64,000 bases of DNA, taken from Pseudomonas mucoides (GTDB lineage: Bacteria > Pseudomonadota > Gammaproteobacteria > Pseudomonadales > Pseudomonadaceae). A program made the translations under genes and the position numbers. The stretch is taken from contig NZ_JACOPW010000011.1 in assembly GCF_015461845.1 (NCBI RefSeq), positions 1-64,000 on the forward strand. Direction: 5' to 3'. This document shows positions 33,472 to 41,682 of this stretch, in pieces (position 1 is the first letter of the stretch; every line of letters begins with the position of its first letter). Below the pieces are notes generated by a model. The model saw only the letters and a list, made by a program, of their open reading frames with translations, did not search any database and was not told where the DNA came from.

Positions 33472-34704
33472 ATGACTGCTTCATCCCCTTCTCTATTGCA
33501 ACGCCTTAATCGCACCACCCTGGTCACGCAAATCATCATCGGCCTGATCGCCGGCATTGCCCTGGCCCTGTTTGCGCCTGAAGTGGCGAAGTCCACTGCG
33601 TTTATCGGCAAGGTGTTCGTCTCGGCGCTGAAAGCCGTCGCACCGATTCTGGTGTTCGTGCTGGTCATGGCGTCGATCGCCAACCATAAGCACGGCCAGG
33701 AAACCCATATTCGGCCGATTCTGTTTTTGTATTTGCTTGGCACGTTCGCGGCGGCGGTGGTCGCCGTGGTGGCCAGCATGATGTTCCCGTCGAATCTGGT
33801 GTTGTCCACGCAAGACGTCGCGGTCACCGCACCGGGCGGTATCGGCGAAGTGTTGCAAAGCCTGCTGCTGAGCGTGGTCGATAACCCAGTGAGTGCGCTG
33901 ATGAACGCCAACTTCATCGGCATCCTCGCCTGGGCTATCGGCATGGGCATCGCCATTCGCCATGCCGGTGACACCACCCGGGAAGTGCTGGGCGACTTGT
34001 CCAACGGCGTGACCGTGATCGTGCGCCTTGTGATCCGTTTTGCCCCGCTGGGGATTTTTGGCCTGGTGGCCTCGACCCTCGCCACCTCCGGTTTCGGTGC
34101 CTTGATCGGCTACGCGCATCTGCTGGCTGTGCTGCTTGGTTGCATGTTGTTCGTGGCGCTGGTGATGAACCCGATCATCGTGTTCTGGAAACTGCGCCGT
34201 AACCCGTATCCGCTGGTGCTGATGTGCCTGCGAGAGAGCGGCATCACCGCATTTTTCACCCGCAGTTCGGCGGCGAACATTCCGGTCAATCTGGAATTGA
34301 GCAAGCGCCTGGGCCTGCATGAAGACACCTACTCGGTGTCGATCCCGCTCGGCGCGACCATCAACATGGCCGGCGCGGCAATCACCATCACCGTGCTGAG
34401 CCTGGCGGCGGTGCATACCTTGGGCATCGCCGTGGACATTCCGACCGCGATCCTGCTGAGCGTCGTCGCAGCGATTTGCGCCTGTGGCGCTTCGGGTGTG
34501 GCGGGTGGGTCGCTGTTACTGATTCCACTGGCGTGCAGCCTGTTCGGCATCCCGAGTGAAATCGCCATGCAGGTGGTGGCGGTCGGTTTCATCATCGGCG
34601 TGTTGCAGGACTCGGCGGAGACGGCGTTGAACTCGTCCACGGATGTGCTGTTCACGGCGGCGGCTTGCCAAGGTGAAGAGCGCAAAGCCGAACGCCTGGC
34701 CTGA
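33472..34704 (+). CDS. sstT: Serine/threonine:Na+ symporter SstT
   Basis: 410 residues from MTASSPSLLQRLN; ATG 33463 would add three residues. It is very close to E. coli SstT along its whole length: SALKAVAPILVFVLVMASIANHKHGQ, GTFAAAVVAVV, LRESGITAFFTRSSAANIPVN, SIPLGATINMAGAAITITVL, CACGASGVAGGSLLLIPLACSLFGI and QDSAETALNSSTDVLFTAAAC. The last segments form the re-entrant loops that bind substrate and Na+ in this dicarboxylate/amino-acid symporter fold. The protein imports L-serine and L-threonine. Confidence 0.95.
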   Translation: MTASSPSLLQRLNRTTLVTQIIIGLIAGIALALFAPEVAKSTAFIGKVFVSALKAVAPILVFVLVMASIANHKHGQETHIRPILFLYLLGTFAAAVVAVVASMMFPSNLVLSTQDVAVTAPGGIGEVLQSLLLSVVDNPVSALMNANFIGILAWAIGMGIAIRHAGDTTREVLGDLSNGVTVIVRLVIRFAPLGIFGLVASTLATSGFGALIGYAHLLAVLLGCMLFVALVMNPIIVFWKLRRNPYPLVLMCLRESGITAFFTRSSAANIPVNLELSKRLGLHEDTYSVSIPLGATINMAGAAITITVLSLAAVHTLGIAVDIPTAILLSVVAAICACGASGVAGGSLLLIPLACSLFGIPSEIAMQVVAVGFIIGVLQDSAETALNSSTDVLFTAAACQGEERKAERLA

Positions 34705-34713
34705 CCAACACCG

Positions 34714-34757
34714 CCGCCCCCTGTAGGAGCGAGCAGGCTCACTCCTACAGGGGGCGG
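34714..34757. repeat. REP-type palindrome
   Basis: CCGCCCCCTGTAGGAG and CTCCTACAGGGGGCGG as 16-base inverted arms around GCGAGCAGGCTCA-type REP core sequence. It lies directly after sstT. Confidence 0.8.
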
Positions 34758-34785
34758 AGGTGTTGTTGAGGAATGCGTACTTATG

Positions 34786-34823
34786 AAAAAGCCCCCGCAA
34801 CCAACGGCTGCGGGGGCTTTTTT
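34786..34823. terminator. Bidirectional terminator
   Basis: A5, GCCCCCGCA, 9-base loop, TGCGGGGGC, T6. It serves sstT and the convergent DUF1993 gene. Confidence 0.9.
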
Positions 34824-34836
34824 GTACCCGGGCGGT

Positions 34837-35346
34837 TTAGAACGCGCCCATGTAATCGCGCTTGCCCACTTCCACACCGTTATGACGCAGCAATGCGTAA
34901 GCAGTGGTGACGTGGAAGAAGAACTGCGGCAAACCGTAGCTCAGCAGGTAAGCCTGGCCACTGAAGCGCTTCTCTTTAGGGGTGCCTGGACGGGTCACGA
35001 TCTCGATGCCTTCCTTGCCGTTGATCTGCTCCGGCTTGATCTCGGCGATGTAGGCCAGAACCTTGGTCAGCAGCGCTTGCAGCTCGGCGAAGGTGGTTTC
35101 GGTGTCTTCGTACTTCGGCACTTCAACTTCGGCCAGACGCGAAGAAACGCCTTTGGCGAAATCAACGGCGATTTGCACCTGACGCACCAGCGGGAACATG
35201 TCCGGGAACAGACGGGCTTGCAGGAATGCGTTCGGGTCGATGTTCTTGGCGGTCGCGTGGGCTTCGGCCTTGTTCAGCACATCGCTGAGAGCGGTGAGCA
35301 TTTGCTTGAAAACAGGGACGGAGGCGTCGTACAGGGAAATGGTCAT
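34837..35346 (-). CDS. DUF1993-family protein
   Basis: 169 residues, the usual size for this family. It is an alpha-helical DinB-like bundle: MTISLYDASVPVFKQMLTALSDVLNKAEAHA, QARLFPDMFPLVRQVQIAVDFAKGVSSRLA, and a C-terminal LPQFFFHVTTAYALLRHNGVEVGKRDYMG. The conserved His (FFFHVTTAYALLRHNG) resembles the metal-site region of DinB proteins. It is soluble and cytoplasmic. Biological role unknown. Confidence 0.85.
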   Translation of the reverse strand: MTISLYDASVPVFKQMLTALSDVLNKAEAHATAKNIDPNAFLQARLFPDMFPLVRQVQIAVDFAKGVSSRLAEVEVPKYEDTETTFAELQALLTKVLAYIAEIKPEQINGKEGIEIVTRPGTPKEKRFSGQAYLLSYGLPQFFFHVTTAYALLRHNGVEVGKRDYMGAF

Positions 35347-35439
35347 GGCAGTCTCGTGTGGTAACAGGAGGGGAAACGTCGGCCGATTATAGCCATGCCC
35401 GCCCCTCCTGCCATGGGTCTTTTTCAGCTGCCGCAGACC

Positions 35440-36849
35440 TTAATGGCACTCCCCCCCCATGCGCACCAGCAGCGCGGCGCGGTGTGGTTTCAGATAGGGT
35501 TCGACTTCGCCGACTTTGCACGACGCCAGGTTCTGCAATTGCGGGTCGAGGGGTTCTTGCACAAACAGCAGTCCCGTCGGGCGCTCCTCCCCTTGCAACT
35601 GCGCAAGGGTCAGCGGCGCCACCGGCCGGCCCATGTAATAGACCAGACGGATATCCGGTTCACCGACGCTGTAGGCCTTCTGGCCCGGTTGCCCGGCAGC
35701 CAGCGTGGCGACCTGTTCCAGACCTCCAACGCGATGGGACAGCACCCGCGCTTCGACGAACACATAAAACACCACAAACCCGGCCAGCATCACGTAGGGA
35801 ACCGTGGCCAGGCAGGTGCGCCAGCGTCCTTGCATACCTTCGAGCACGGCGGCCCAGTGCATGGCCAGCAGCAAGGCCATGGACGGGTAAACCGGCAACA
35901 GGTACTTGCCGTGCTTTTCGGTGAACAGGGAAAAAATCAGCAGCGGCAGCAGCGTGCAACACAGCAGCATGGCCGCTTCGCGGCGCGAGCGGATCATTGC
36001 CCAAAACTTGCGTGGCTGCACAAACACAATCAGCCAGAACGGAAAGAAGTCACCGGCCAGGTACAACAAGTACGCGTACCAGGATTCGGCGCCCTGGCCG
36101 TCGATCTTGTTCATGATGTCTTCGCTGATGATCGACGACCAGATGCCCCAGCCCTGACTCAACGACACCGCCACGTACCACGAACTGCCCAACACCACGG
36201 CAATCAGCCAGCCCCAGCCGTCACACAGGTAGGCTTTGGCCCGCGCATCGCGGTAGATCAAGGCGTACGTCAGGATCGGCGCCGTCACCCACAACAGGCA
36301 AACCGGCCCTTTGGTCAGCAGCGCGCAACCTAACAGCAGGTAGCTGAGCCGGCTCCACAGCACCCGGCCCTGCTGGAAGATGAACTGCCACGCCGCCAGC
36401 AATGCGCCGAAGCACAGCAGGGTCAACAGCATCTCGATTTCCGAGCGGCGGGCGAACAGGCTGAACGCGCCGTTCGCCGCCAGGAATACCACCGCGAACA
36501 AACCGACCTGGCGCCCGGCCTGCCGAACGCCGTACCAGTACGTGCCGATGCAGCACAAGGTCGCCGCCAGTGCCGAAGGCAACCGCACGCTCCACTCGGA
36601 CACACTGCCCAGCAAGGCCGTCGACACCAGGCCGGCCCAATAGAAAAACGGCGGCTTGGACAGGTACAAATCGCCGTTCATGTAGGGCAGCAGCCAGCTC
36701 CCGGCTTCGTGCATTTCCCGTACGGTGACGGCACGGCGCGCCTCGTTGACGCTGAGAAACGGCACACTGCCCAATCCCCAGAAAAACAGCAGCGCCATGG
36801 CGACCGCCGCGAGCAACGTAATATTTCGGGTCGATAACGATCCGCGCAT
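35440..36849 (-). CDS. ArnT-like GT-C glycosyltransferase (lipid-linked sugar transferase)
   Basis: 469 residues with about 11-12 membrane segments and a C-terminal soluble domain. The acidic first periplasmic loop SVNEARRAVTVREMHEAGSWLLPYMNGDLYLSKPPFFYW carries the NEAR/E motif, the equivalent of the catalytic DE(x)RY loop of ArnT and protein O-mannosyltransferases, followed by RRSEIEMLLTL and LTKGPVCLLWV. It would take a sugar from undecaprenyl phosphate on the periplasmic face and transfer it to lipid A or another acceptor. It is the last gene of a three-gene operon (GT2, LAB_N, this), 3 bases after the LAB_N gene. The arn operon proper is not here, so the sugar is unlikely to be L-Ara4N. 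Confidence 0.8.
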   Translation of the reverse strand: MRGSLSTRNITLLAAVAMALLFFWGLGSVPFLSVNEARRAVTVREMHEAGSWLLPYMNGDLYLSKPPFFYWAGLVSTALLGSVSEWSVRLPSALAATLCCIGTYWYGVRQAGRQVGLFAVVFLAANGAFSLFARRSEIEMLLTLLCFGALLAAWQFIFQQGRVLWSRLSYLLLGCALLTKGPVCLLWVTAPILTYALIYRDARAKAYLCDGWGWLIAVVLGSSWYVAVSLSQGWGIWSSIISEDIMNKIDGQGAESWYAYLLYLAGDFFPFWLIVFVQPRKFWAMIRSRREAAMLLCCTLLPLLIFSLFTEKHGKYLLPVYPSMALLLAMHWAAVLEGMQGRWRTCLATVPYVMLAGFVVFYVFVEARVLSHRVGGLEQVATLAAGQPGQKAYSVGEPDIRLVYYMGRPVAPLTLAQLQGEERPTGLLFVQEPLDPQLQNLASCKVGEVEPYLKPHRAALLVRMGGECH

Positions 36850-36852
36850 GAC

Positions 36853-37131
36853 CTACTCCTTCAGGTTTTTGCTTTTGGCGATCAACTGTAAATTGCGGAA
36901 ATAAACGAGGGTGCCGAAGGCCTGGCCGGCGATGAACACCGGGTCTTCCCGGTAAATGGCGTACGCGAGCAGGAGCGTGCTGCCGACGATGCTCAAGTAC
37001 CAGAAGCTCGTCGGGATCACGCTGCGTTTTTTGTATTCGCTGTACAGCCACTGCAGGATAAAGCGCCCGGTAAAAGCGATCTGGCCGACAAAACCGACCA
37101 CCAGCCACAGGGCTTCGCGGGACATGTTCAT
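36853..37131 (-). CDS. LAB_N-domain small membrane protein (LpxB N-terminal domain family)
   Basis: 92 residues with three membrane helices: ALWLVVGFVGQIAFTGRFILQW, SFWYLSIVGSTLLLAYAIY and PVFIAGQAFGTLVYFRNLQLI. SEYKKRSVIPTSFWYLSIVGS is the signature of the 'lipid-A-disaccharide synthase N-terminal' domain, a PQ-loop/MtN3-like membrane fold; the glycosyltransferase part of LpxB is absent. It starts inside the stop of the GT2 gene (ATGA overlap), so translation is coupled. The half-transporter fold and position between Und-P-sugar synthase and ArnT-like transferase suggest it flips or positions the lipid-linked sugar. That role is my inference. Confidence 0.8.
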   Translation of the reverse strand: MNMSREALWLVVGFVGQIAFTGRFILQWLYSEYKKRSVIPTSFWYLSIVGSTLLLAYAIYREDPVFIAGQAFGTLVYFRNLQLIAKSKNLKE

Positions 37132-37868
37132 CCTTCAATCTCCTGCGCCTGGGTGTTCAGGCGTGTACGCTTGATCAGCCACCAGACCCCGACCAGGTCG
37201 AGGATGCCCACCAAGGCGCGGTCGAGGTTGCCGTACTTGGACACCCCGGCGGTGCGCGGGCGGTGGTTGACCGGGTGGACGATCATTCGGCCGTTGTGCC
37301 GCTGGATCAGTGCCGGAATAAAACGGTGCATGTGGTCGAAGTACGGCAGGCGCAAAAACGCCGTGCGTTCGATCAGCTTCAACCCACAGCCAGTGTCCGG
37401 CGTAGCGTCCTTGAGCAAGCGGCTGCGCAGACCGTTGGCGAAACGCGAAGCCCAGCGTTTGCTGGCAGTATCGCGGCGGTTGACCCGATGCCCGGCGACC
37501 AATTGCACATCCCCCGAGCCTGACTCGCCGCGCACCAGCGCCAGCATGCCGGGAATGTCCGCCGGGTCGTTTTGCCCATCGCCATCGAGGGTGGCCAGCC
37601 ATTGTCCGCGCGCCTCGAACGCGGCGTGGTAAAGCGACGTGCTCTGCCCCAGCGAACGCTCATGGTGCAGGATGCGCAAGGTGCTCAGGCCGTTGTGCCG
37701 GATCTGCCGCAGTTCGTGCAGGGTGGCATCGGTGCTGCCATCGTCGACAACGATGATTTCGTAGGCCTCGTCGGCCAGGGCCACGCGGATTTCCTCAAGC
37801 AGCGGCTTGAGGTTGTTGGCTTCGTTTTTGGCGGGAATCAGTACGGATACAAAAATGTCTTGGCTCAT
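37128..37868 (-). CDS. GT2-family glycosyltransferase (polyprenyl-phosphate sugar synthase type)
   Basis: 246 residues, GT-A fold. SVLIPAKNEANNLKPLLEEI and IIVVDDGSTDATLHEL form the nucleotide site; LATLDGDGQNDPADIP carries the metal-binding DxD-like motif; RTAGVSKYG is the conserved acceptor-loop region of dolichol/undecaprenyl-phosphate mannose/glucose synthases. There are no C-terminal membrane helices except a weak one near LDLVGVWWLI. It would charge undecaprenyl phosphate with a sugar at the cytosolic face, supplying the ArnT-like enzyme encoded two genes later. Confidence 0.85.
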   Translation of the reverse strand: MSQDIFVSVLIPAKNEANNLKPLLEEIRVALADEAYEIIVVDDGSTDATLHELRQIRHNGLSTLRILHHERSLGQSTSLYHAAFEARGQWLATLDGDGQNDPADIPGMLALVRGESGSGDVQLVAGHRVNRRDTASKRWASRFANGLRSRLLKDATPDTGCGLKLIERTAFLRLPYFDHMHRFIPALIQRHNGRMIVHPVNHRPRTAGVSKYGNLDRALVGILDLVGVWWLIKRTRLNTQAQEIEG

Positions 37869-38179
37869 GGAGTCTCTCTCGCCCTTTTTGTTTTTCAGTT
37901 ATCAGGGGCGAATAAAGGTGACGCACACCGATTGACTCGATGCATGGATCAGTGGTTCGGAACGCTGCAGCCCGCGGCTACAGTGCCTTGAGTGCACACG
38001 CACTAGGTCGCGCGGGCCCGCCTACGGTGCCTGCCCGATTGTAAAAATGGCGTTAATATTTCATCTATGTTTCGTCATCACAGCCTAGCAGCTACGACGA
38101 ATTCAGTTGCCATTGGCGCTTGCCAATCTAAAGTGCATCCACGCACGTGAAAAACATGAATCGGGTAAGGATGCAGACC
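37869..38179. other. Divergent intergenic region, no gene
   Basis: About 310 bases between the GT2 operon and the yceH-family gene. It must contain both promoters. I see no PhoP or PmrA direct repeat, so regulation of the envelope operon by cationic-peptide two-component systems is not supported by sequence. Confidence 0.45.
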
Positions 38180-38827
38180 ATGAGCATTGAGCAAGAAACG
38201 ACCTTCGACGAGCCACGACTTAACAGCACGGAAATCCGCATTCTGGGCTCGTTGATCGAAAAACAGGCCACCAGCCCGGAAACCTATCCGCTGACCCTCA
38301 ATGCCCTGGTCATCGCGTGTAACCAGAAAACCAGCCGCGAACCGGTGATGAACCTGACCCAGGGCCAGGTCGGCCAGAGCCTGCGGGCGCTGGAAGGACG
38401 CGGTTTCGCCAAACTGGTGATGGGCAGCCGCGCGGATCGCTGGGAGCACAAGGTCGACAAGGCGCTGGAACTGGTGCCGGCCCAGGTGATTCTGACGGGG
38501 TTGTTGTTCCTGCGCGGTCCGCAGACGGTCAATGAATTGCTGACCCGCAGTGGGCGCATGCATGAATTTGAAGACACCGAACAGGTGGTGCATCAGCTGG
38601 AGCGTTTGATTGCCCGGGGGTTGGCGTTGTTGATCCCGAAGCAGGCCGGGCAGCGGGAAGACCGGTACATGCATGCGCTGGGTGACCCGGCGGATATCGA
38701 GGTTATCCTGGCGGCGCGGCAGAATCCGGTGGAACGTGGGGCTTCTGGTGGAGTATCGGCAGAAAGGATCGAAGAGCTCGAAGCGCGAATTGCCGCACTC
38801 GAAGAACGTCTGGCCCGCCTCGAATAA
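38180..38827 (+). CDS. YceH/DUF480-family protein
   Basis: 215 residues from the ATG with TAAGG nine bases upstream. It has two winged-helix domains: LNSTEIRILGSLIEKQATSPETYPLTLNALVIACNQKTSREPVM (residues about 15-60) and QVILTGLLFLRGPQTVNELLTRSGRM (about 110-140). A coiled coil, AERIEELEARIAALEERLARLE, ends the protein. This matches E. coli YceH (DUF480), a cytoplasmic protein of unproven function. A REP-type inverted element follows directly. Confidence 0.9.
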   Translation: MSIEQETTFDEPRLNSTEIRILGSLIEKQATSPETYPLTLNALVIACNQKTSREPVMNLTQGQVGQSLRALEGRGFAKLVMGSRADRWEHKVDKALELVPAQVILTGLLFLRGPQTVNELLTRSGRMHEFEDTEQVVHQLERLIARGLALLIPKQAGQREDRYMHALGDPADIEVILAARQNPVERGASGGVSAERIEELEARIAALEERLARLE

Positions 38828-38838
38828 CCCACCCGCTC

Positions 38839-38974
38839 CCTGTAGCAGCTGACGAGCAACGCGAGGCTGCGTCCGCGGTTTGCCTGATAAAACCCGATTG
38901 CCGGGTTTGCGACGGTTTCATCCGAACGCGGCCCGCACCGAACGCAGCCTCGCGCTGCTCGGCAGCTGCTACAG
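38839..38974. repeat. REP doublet (REPIN-type inverted pair)
   Basis: Two REP sequences in head-to-head orientation: CCTGTAGCAGCT with GCGAGGCTGCGT on the left, mirrored by ACGCAGCCTCGCG and AGCTGCTACAGG on the right, with about 60 bases between. Confidence 0.85.
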
Positions 38975-38994
38975 GATGCTCGTTAGCCTGAGTG

Positions 38995-39513
38995 TTACTC
39001 GCCGTCCCAGTAATCCACACCGTCGCCCGGTCGGGCGATGGCGACGAAGCCTGAGGCATTGCCCTCGGCATCTACGTGAAAGTCGTCCATCACCGCGTAT
39101 TTGCCGGAATCGGGATATTCGCAAATCTCCGGCGATTGCTGGGTGCTGACCGCCAGATAGCGCAGTTCCCCGCGGCTGGTGTTGATAATCTGGTGCGCCG
39201 CCTCCGGACCTCCCGGCGGGCAGGCAATCACGTCGCCCGCGCGGATCGGGAAACGTTCGGCGCCGAGGCGTACCTCCCCTTCCCCGGCCACGACGTAAAA
39301 CATCTCCTCATTGACCCGATGGCTGTGAAACGGACTGCCGCGCATGCCCGGTTCCAGCACGTACAGCCGATACCCCAGCTTCTGCGCGCCCAATTGCTGA
39401 CCGACACGGGCCATTCGCTGCTGGTAACGGCCCGCCGTATCGCCGGTGGGCGCCATGGCTTCGGGCAACGGTTCAAGGTCGACCTGGCTCAGATTGAGAA
39501 TGCGCGGATGCAT
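38995..39513 (-). CDS. Cupin-domain protein
   Basis: 172 residues. The cupin metal motif 1 reads GSPFHSHRVNEEMFYVVAGEGEVRLG (two His and a Glu) and motif 2 PPGGPEAAHQIINTS (the last His). The double-stranded beta-helix is flanked by an N-terminal 40-residue arm. Similar single-cupin proteins are often listed as auxin-binding or mannose-6-phosphate isomerase-like; no reaction can be assigned. It lies 24 bases upstream of the shikimate-dehydrogenase-like gene in the same direction, so the two may be co-transcribed. Confidence 0.8.
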   Translation of the reverse strand: MHPRILNLSQVDLEPLPEAMAPTGDTAGRYQQRMARVGQQLGAQKLGYRLYVLEPGMRGSPFHSHRVNEEMFYVVAGEGEVRLGAERFPIRAGDVIACPPGGPEAAHQIINTSRGELRYLAVSTQQSPEICEYPDSGKYAVMDDFHVDAEGNASGFVAIARPGDGVDYWDGE

Positions 39514-39537
39514 GGGGATTCCTCCTGGCTGCGGGTC

Positions 39538-40356
39538 CTAGCTGCGGGCAAATTCCACGGCTTTGTGAAATTGCTCATCGGTCGGCCGGATGCCGGTGTA
39601 CAGCACAAATTGCTCCAGTGCCTGGATGGCGACCACTTCCAGCCCGGTAATCACCCGTTTGCCTTCAGCACGACCGCGCACGATCAGCGGTGTTTCCGAG
39701 GGAATGGCTACCACATCGAAGACAGTCTCGGCAGCGGCAATGGTTTCAGCATCAAACGCCAGTTGATCGGCCTCCGGGCCACCCGTCATGCCAATTGGCG
39801 TGACGTTGATCAGCATTTGCGGACGCTGAGCCCCCAATTGCGCTTGCCACTGATAACCCAGCGACTCCGCCAGGGCACGGCCGGCGCGCTCATTGCGGGC
39901 GACGATCAAGCCGTTCTGGTACCCGCCGTCGCGCAATGCGCTGGCCACGGCCTTGGCCATGCCGCCGCTGCCGCGCAGGGCGAAGGTCGAATCCTTGGGC
40001 ACTTCGTGGGTCTTGAGCAGTTGCTCGATGGCAATGTAATCGGTGTTGTAGGCCTTTAAGTGGCCGTCAGTGTTGACGATGGTATTGATCGACTGAATGG
40101 CCGCCGCCGAGGCATCCAACTCATCCACCAGCGCAATGCACGCTTCCTTGAATGGCATCGACACGCCGCAACCACGAATGCCCAAAGCGCGAATACCGCC
40201 CACGGCGCCGGGCAGATCCTGGCTGCTGAAGGCCTTGTAGTAGAAATTCAGGCCTAATTGTTCGTACAGATGATTGTGAAAGCGCAGGCCGAAGTTGCCT
40301 GGGCGCCCGGACAGCGACATGCACAGTTGGGTGTCTCGGTTGGGGTTCATCTGCAT
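39538..40356 (-). CDS. Shikimate 5-dehydrogenase-like protein (AroE superfamily)
   Basis: 272 residues. Substrate-site features are CMSLSGRPGNFGLRFHNHLYEQ (normally SxS), MPFKEACIALVDELD with the catalytic Lys, and NTDYIAIEQLL with the catalytic Asp. The cofactor domain has the glycine loop LRGSGGMAKAVASAL and INVTPIGMTGG. The altered first motif and the length fit the HI0607/SdhL-type paralogues, which act weakly on shikimate, rather than housekeeping AroE. Downstream of the cupin in transcription order it may be the first gene. True substrate unknown. Confidence 0.8.
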   Translation of the reverse strand: MQMNPNRDTQLCMSLSGRPGNFGLRFHNHLYEQLGLNFYYKAFSSQDLPGAVGGIRALGIRGCGVSMPFKEACIALVDELDASAAAIQSINTIVNTDGHLKAYNTDYIAIEQLLKTHEVPKDSTFALRGSGGMAKAVASALRDGGYQNGLIVARNERAGRALAESLGYQWQAQLGAQRPQMLINVTPIGMTGGPEADQLAFDAETIAAAETVFDVVAIPSETPLIVRGRAEGKRVITGLEVVAIQALEQFVLYTGIRPTDEQFHKAVEFARS

Positions 40357-40601
40357 GAAACTTTCTCCTTCTAAAGCACTTTCAGATGGACGGGATTAGC
40401 CATTCCATCGGGTCTGTTCGATCATAACGGCATGGCGGTGGGCACGGGTGCGAACCGTCAGGAAACCGGTACAGACCTTACACAAAATTTACCTATTTGC
40501 TGTGCTGATTTTGGAAAAAATGCTGTCTTAGAAGTATCCCCGCGACAACGCTTGGGTCTATTGCAGACGCAAGCGCCGGGTCGAAGAACCGAGGAATTAT
40601 C

Positions 40602-40973
40602 ATGATCCGTAAAATCCCCACAGTTGCCTTGCTGATCGGCGCACTCGCTGTCGCAGGGCAGGCACAAGCCCATGGCGGTGGTTGTGGTAATTGCTGGCAA
40701 GGACCAGCGGTCTTTGGCGCGCTGGTGGGTACGGCCATCGTCGGTTCGGCCCTGATTAATGCCAATCGGCCGGTCTATGTACAACCTCAACCGGTTTACC
40801 AGCCAGCGCCGGTTTATGTACAACAACCACCACCGGTTTATTACCAGCCGGCACCGGTCTACGTGCAACAGCCGGTCTATTACGGGCCACCACCGGTTTA
40901 CTATGGCCCGCCACGTGGTTACTACGCGCCGCGCGGTTACTACGGCCCTCCCCGCGGTTATGGCCACTGGTAA
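40602..40973 (+). CDS. Secreted Tyr/Pro-rich repeat protein
   Basis: 123 residues. A signal peptide (MIRKIPTVALLIGALAVAGQAQA-HGGG) is followed by a Gly-rich stretch, CGNCW, a short hydrophobic VFGALVGTAIVGSALI segment, and 70 residues of Pro-Val-Tyr repeats such as PVYVQQP and PVYYGPP, ending in RGYYGPPRGYGHW. Such low-complexity Tyr/Pro tails occur in periplasmic or surface-exposed Pseudomonas proteins and might be cross-linking or wall-associated. A terminator follows. Function unknown. Confidence 0.75.
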   Translation: MIRKIPTVALLIGALAVAGQAQAHGGGCGNCWQGPAVFGALVGTAIVGSALINANRPVYVQPQPVYQPAPVYVQQPPPVYYQPAPVYVQQPVYYGPPPVYYGPPRGYYAPRGYYGPPRGYGHW

Positions 40974-40985
40974 CCCCCTCACCAG

Positions 40986-41012
40986 GCCCTGCCTCAACAG
41001 CGGGGCTTTTTT
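40986..41012 (+). terminator. Terminator after the Tyr/Pro-rich gene
   Basis: GCCCTG, 9-base loop, CGGGGC with one G:U pair, then T6. Confidence 0.75.
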
Positions 41013-41204
41013 GTGACCGTTCGTCGGCGAACGTCTGGATAAATCGCGTCAAGGTCGCTGTGGAGACAGCGTCGGCGGCGCAAGTTGGCAAGATTGACTC
41101 GACCCGCCCTCGCCTTGCGCCAAACGGTCATATTTATGTCATGCCAGGTCCGCAAGCTTGGACCTGTCCGCAAATAACAGGTTGATAACAACAAGGACGA
41201 CCTT

Positions 41205-41399
41205 ATGCCCACGCAAAACCCGCACCGCAATGTCGGTTTGTGCACTTCCAGCAAGGTGTATGACGCCTTGACCGAACTCAAGCACCTGGAAGGCCATCGC
41301 AGCGCCAAGTTCCTTTCGCTGCTGGCCGAAAACCTGGTGCGCAAAGGCCTGCTCAACGAGCAGGAAGTGATTCACATGCTGGATCTGGTGGTCGAGTGA
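41205..41399 (+). CDS. Small conserved-type protein (64 residues), unknown function
   Basis: Starts MPTQNPHRNVGLCTSSKVYD with a purine-rich AACAAGGACGACC stretch before the ATG. The body is amphipathic helices (LTELKHLEGHRSAKFLSLLAENLVRKGLLNEQEVIHMLDLVVE), suggesting a small helical, possibly dimeric cytosolic protein. No motif recognised. Confidence 0.65.
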   Translation: MPTQNPHRNVGLCTSSKVYDALTELKHLEGHRSAKFLSLLAENLVRKGLLNEQEVIHMLDLVVE

Positions 41400-41499
41400 G
41401 GCCGATACTCATCGGCATCAATGACGACTATCGAAAGCGTTGATTGTCCGTTTCAGCGCTGGGTCCGTAAGGTAACTCCATCGATTGATGGAGGTACTT

Positions 41500-41682
41500 A
41501 TGTCCCAGGTTCAGATCATGTCCGTTGTTGGCAGCGCCGTTCCCGCACCGCTCAGAGAGCTGGGATTGCTCGCTTGTTGGTACCTGATGCAGGACGGTGA
41601 AGCGATCAGCGGCCCACTCACTTCGCTGCCCGCCGCCCAGGCCTTGTCGCACCGTATCGGCCAGGGCCGACTCAGCGCCTAA
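41500..41682 (+). CDS. Small protein (60 residues), unknown function
   Basis: MSQVQIMSVVGSAVPAPL begins after a strong GGAGGT six bases from the ATG. It contains LLACWYLMQDGEAISGPLTSL, reminiscent of GYF_2-type 'W-Y-x-G-x-x-x-GP' modules that bind peptides, but it is too short to be sure. Its stop overlaps the stop of the AI-2E permease gene on the other strand by four bases. Confidence 0.6.
   Translation: MSQVQIMSVVGSAVPAPLRELGLLACWYLMQDGEAISGPLTSLPAAQALSHRIGQGRLSA

Noticed and set aside
36853..37131. Lipid-A-disaccharide synthase LpxB
   Set aside because: Only the N-terminal membrane domain family is present; the glycosyltransferase domain is absent.
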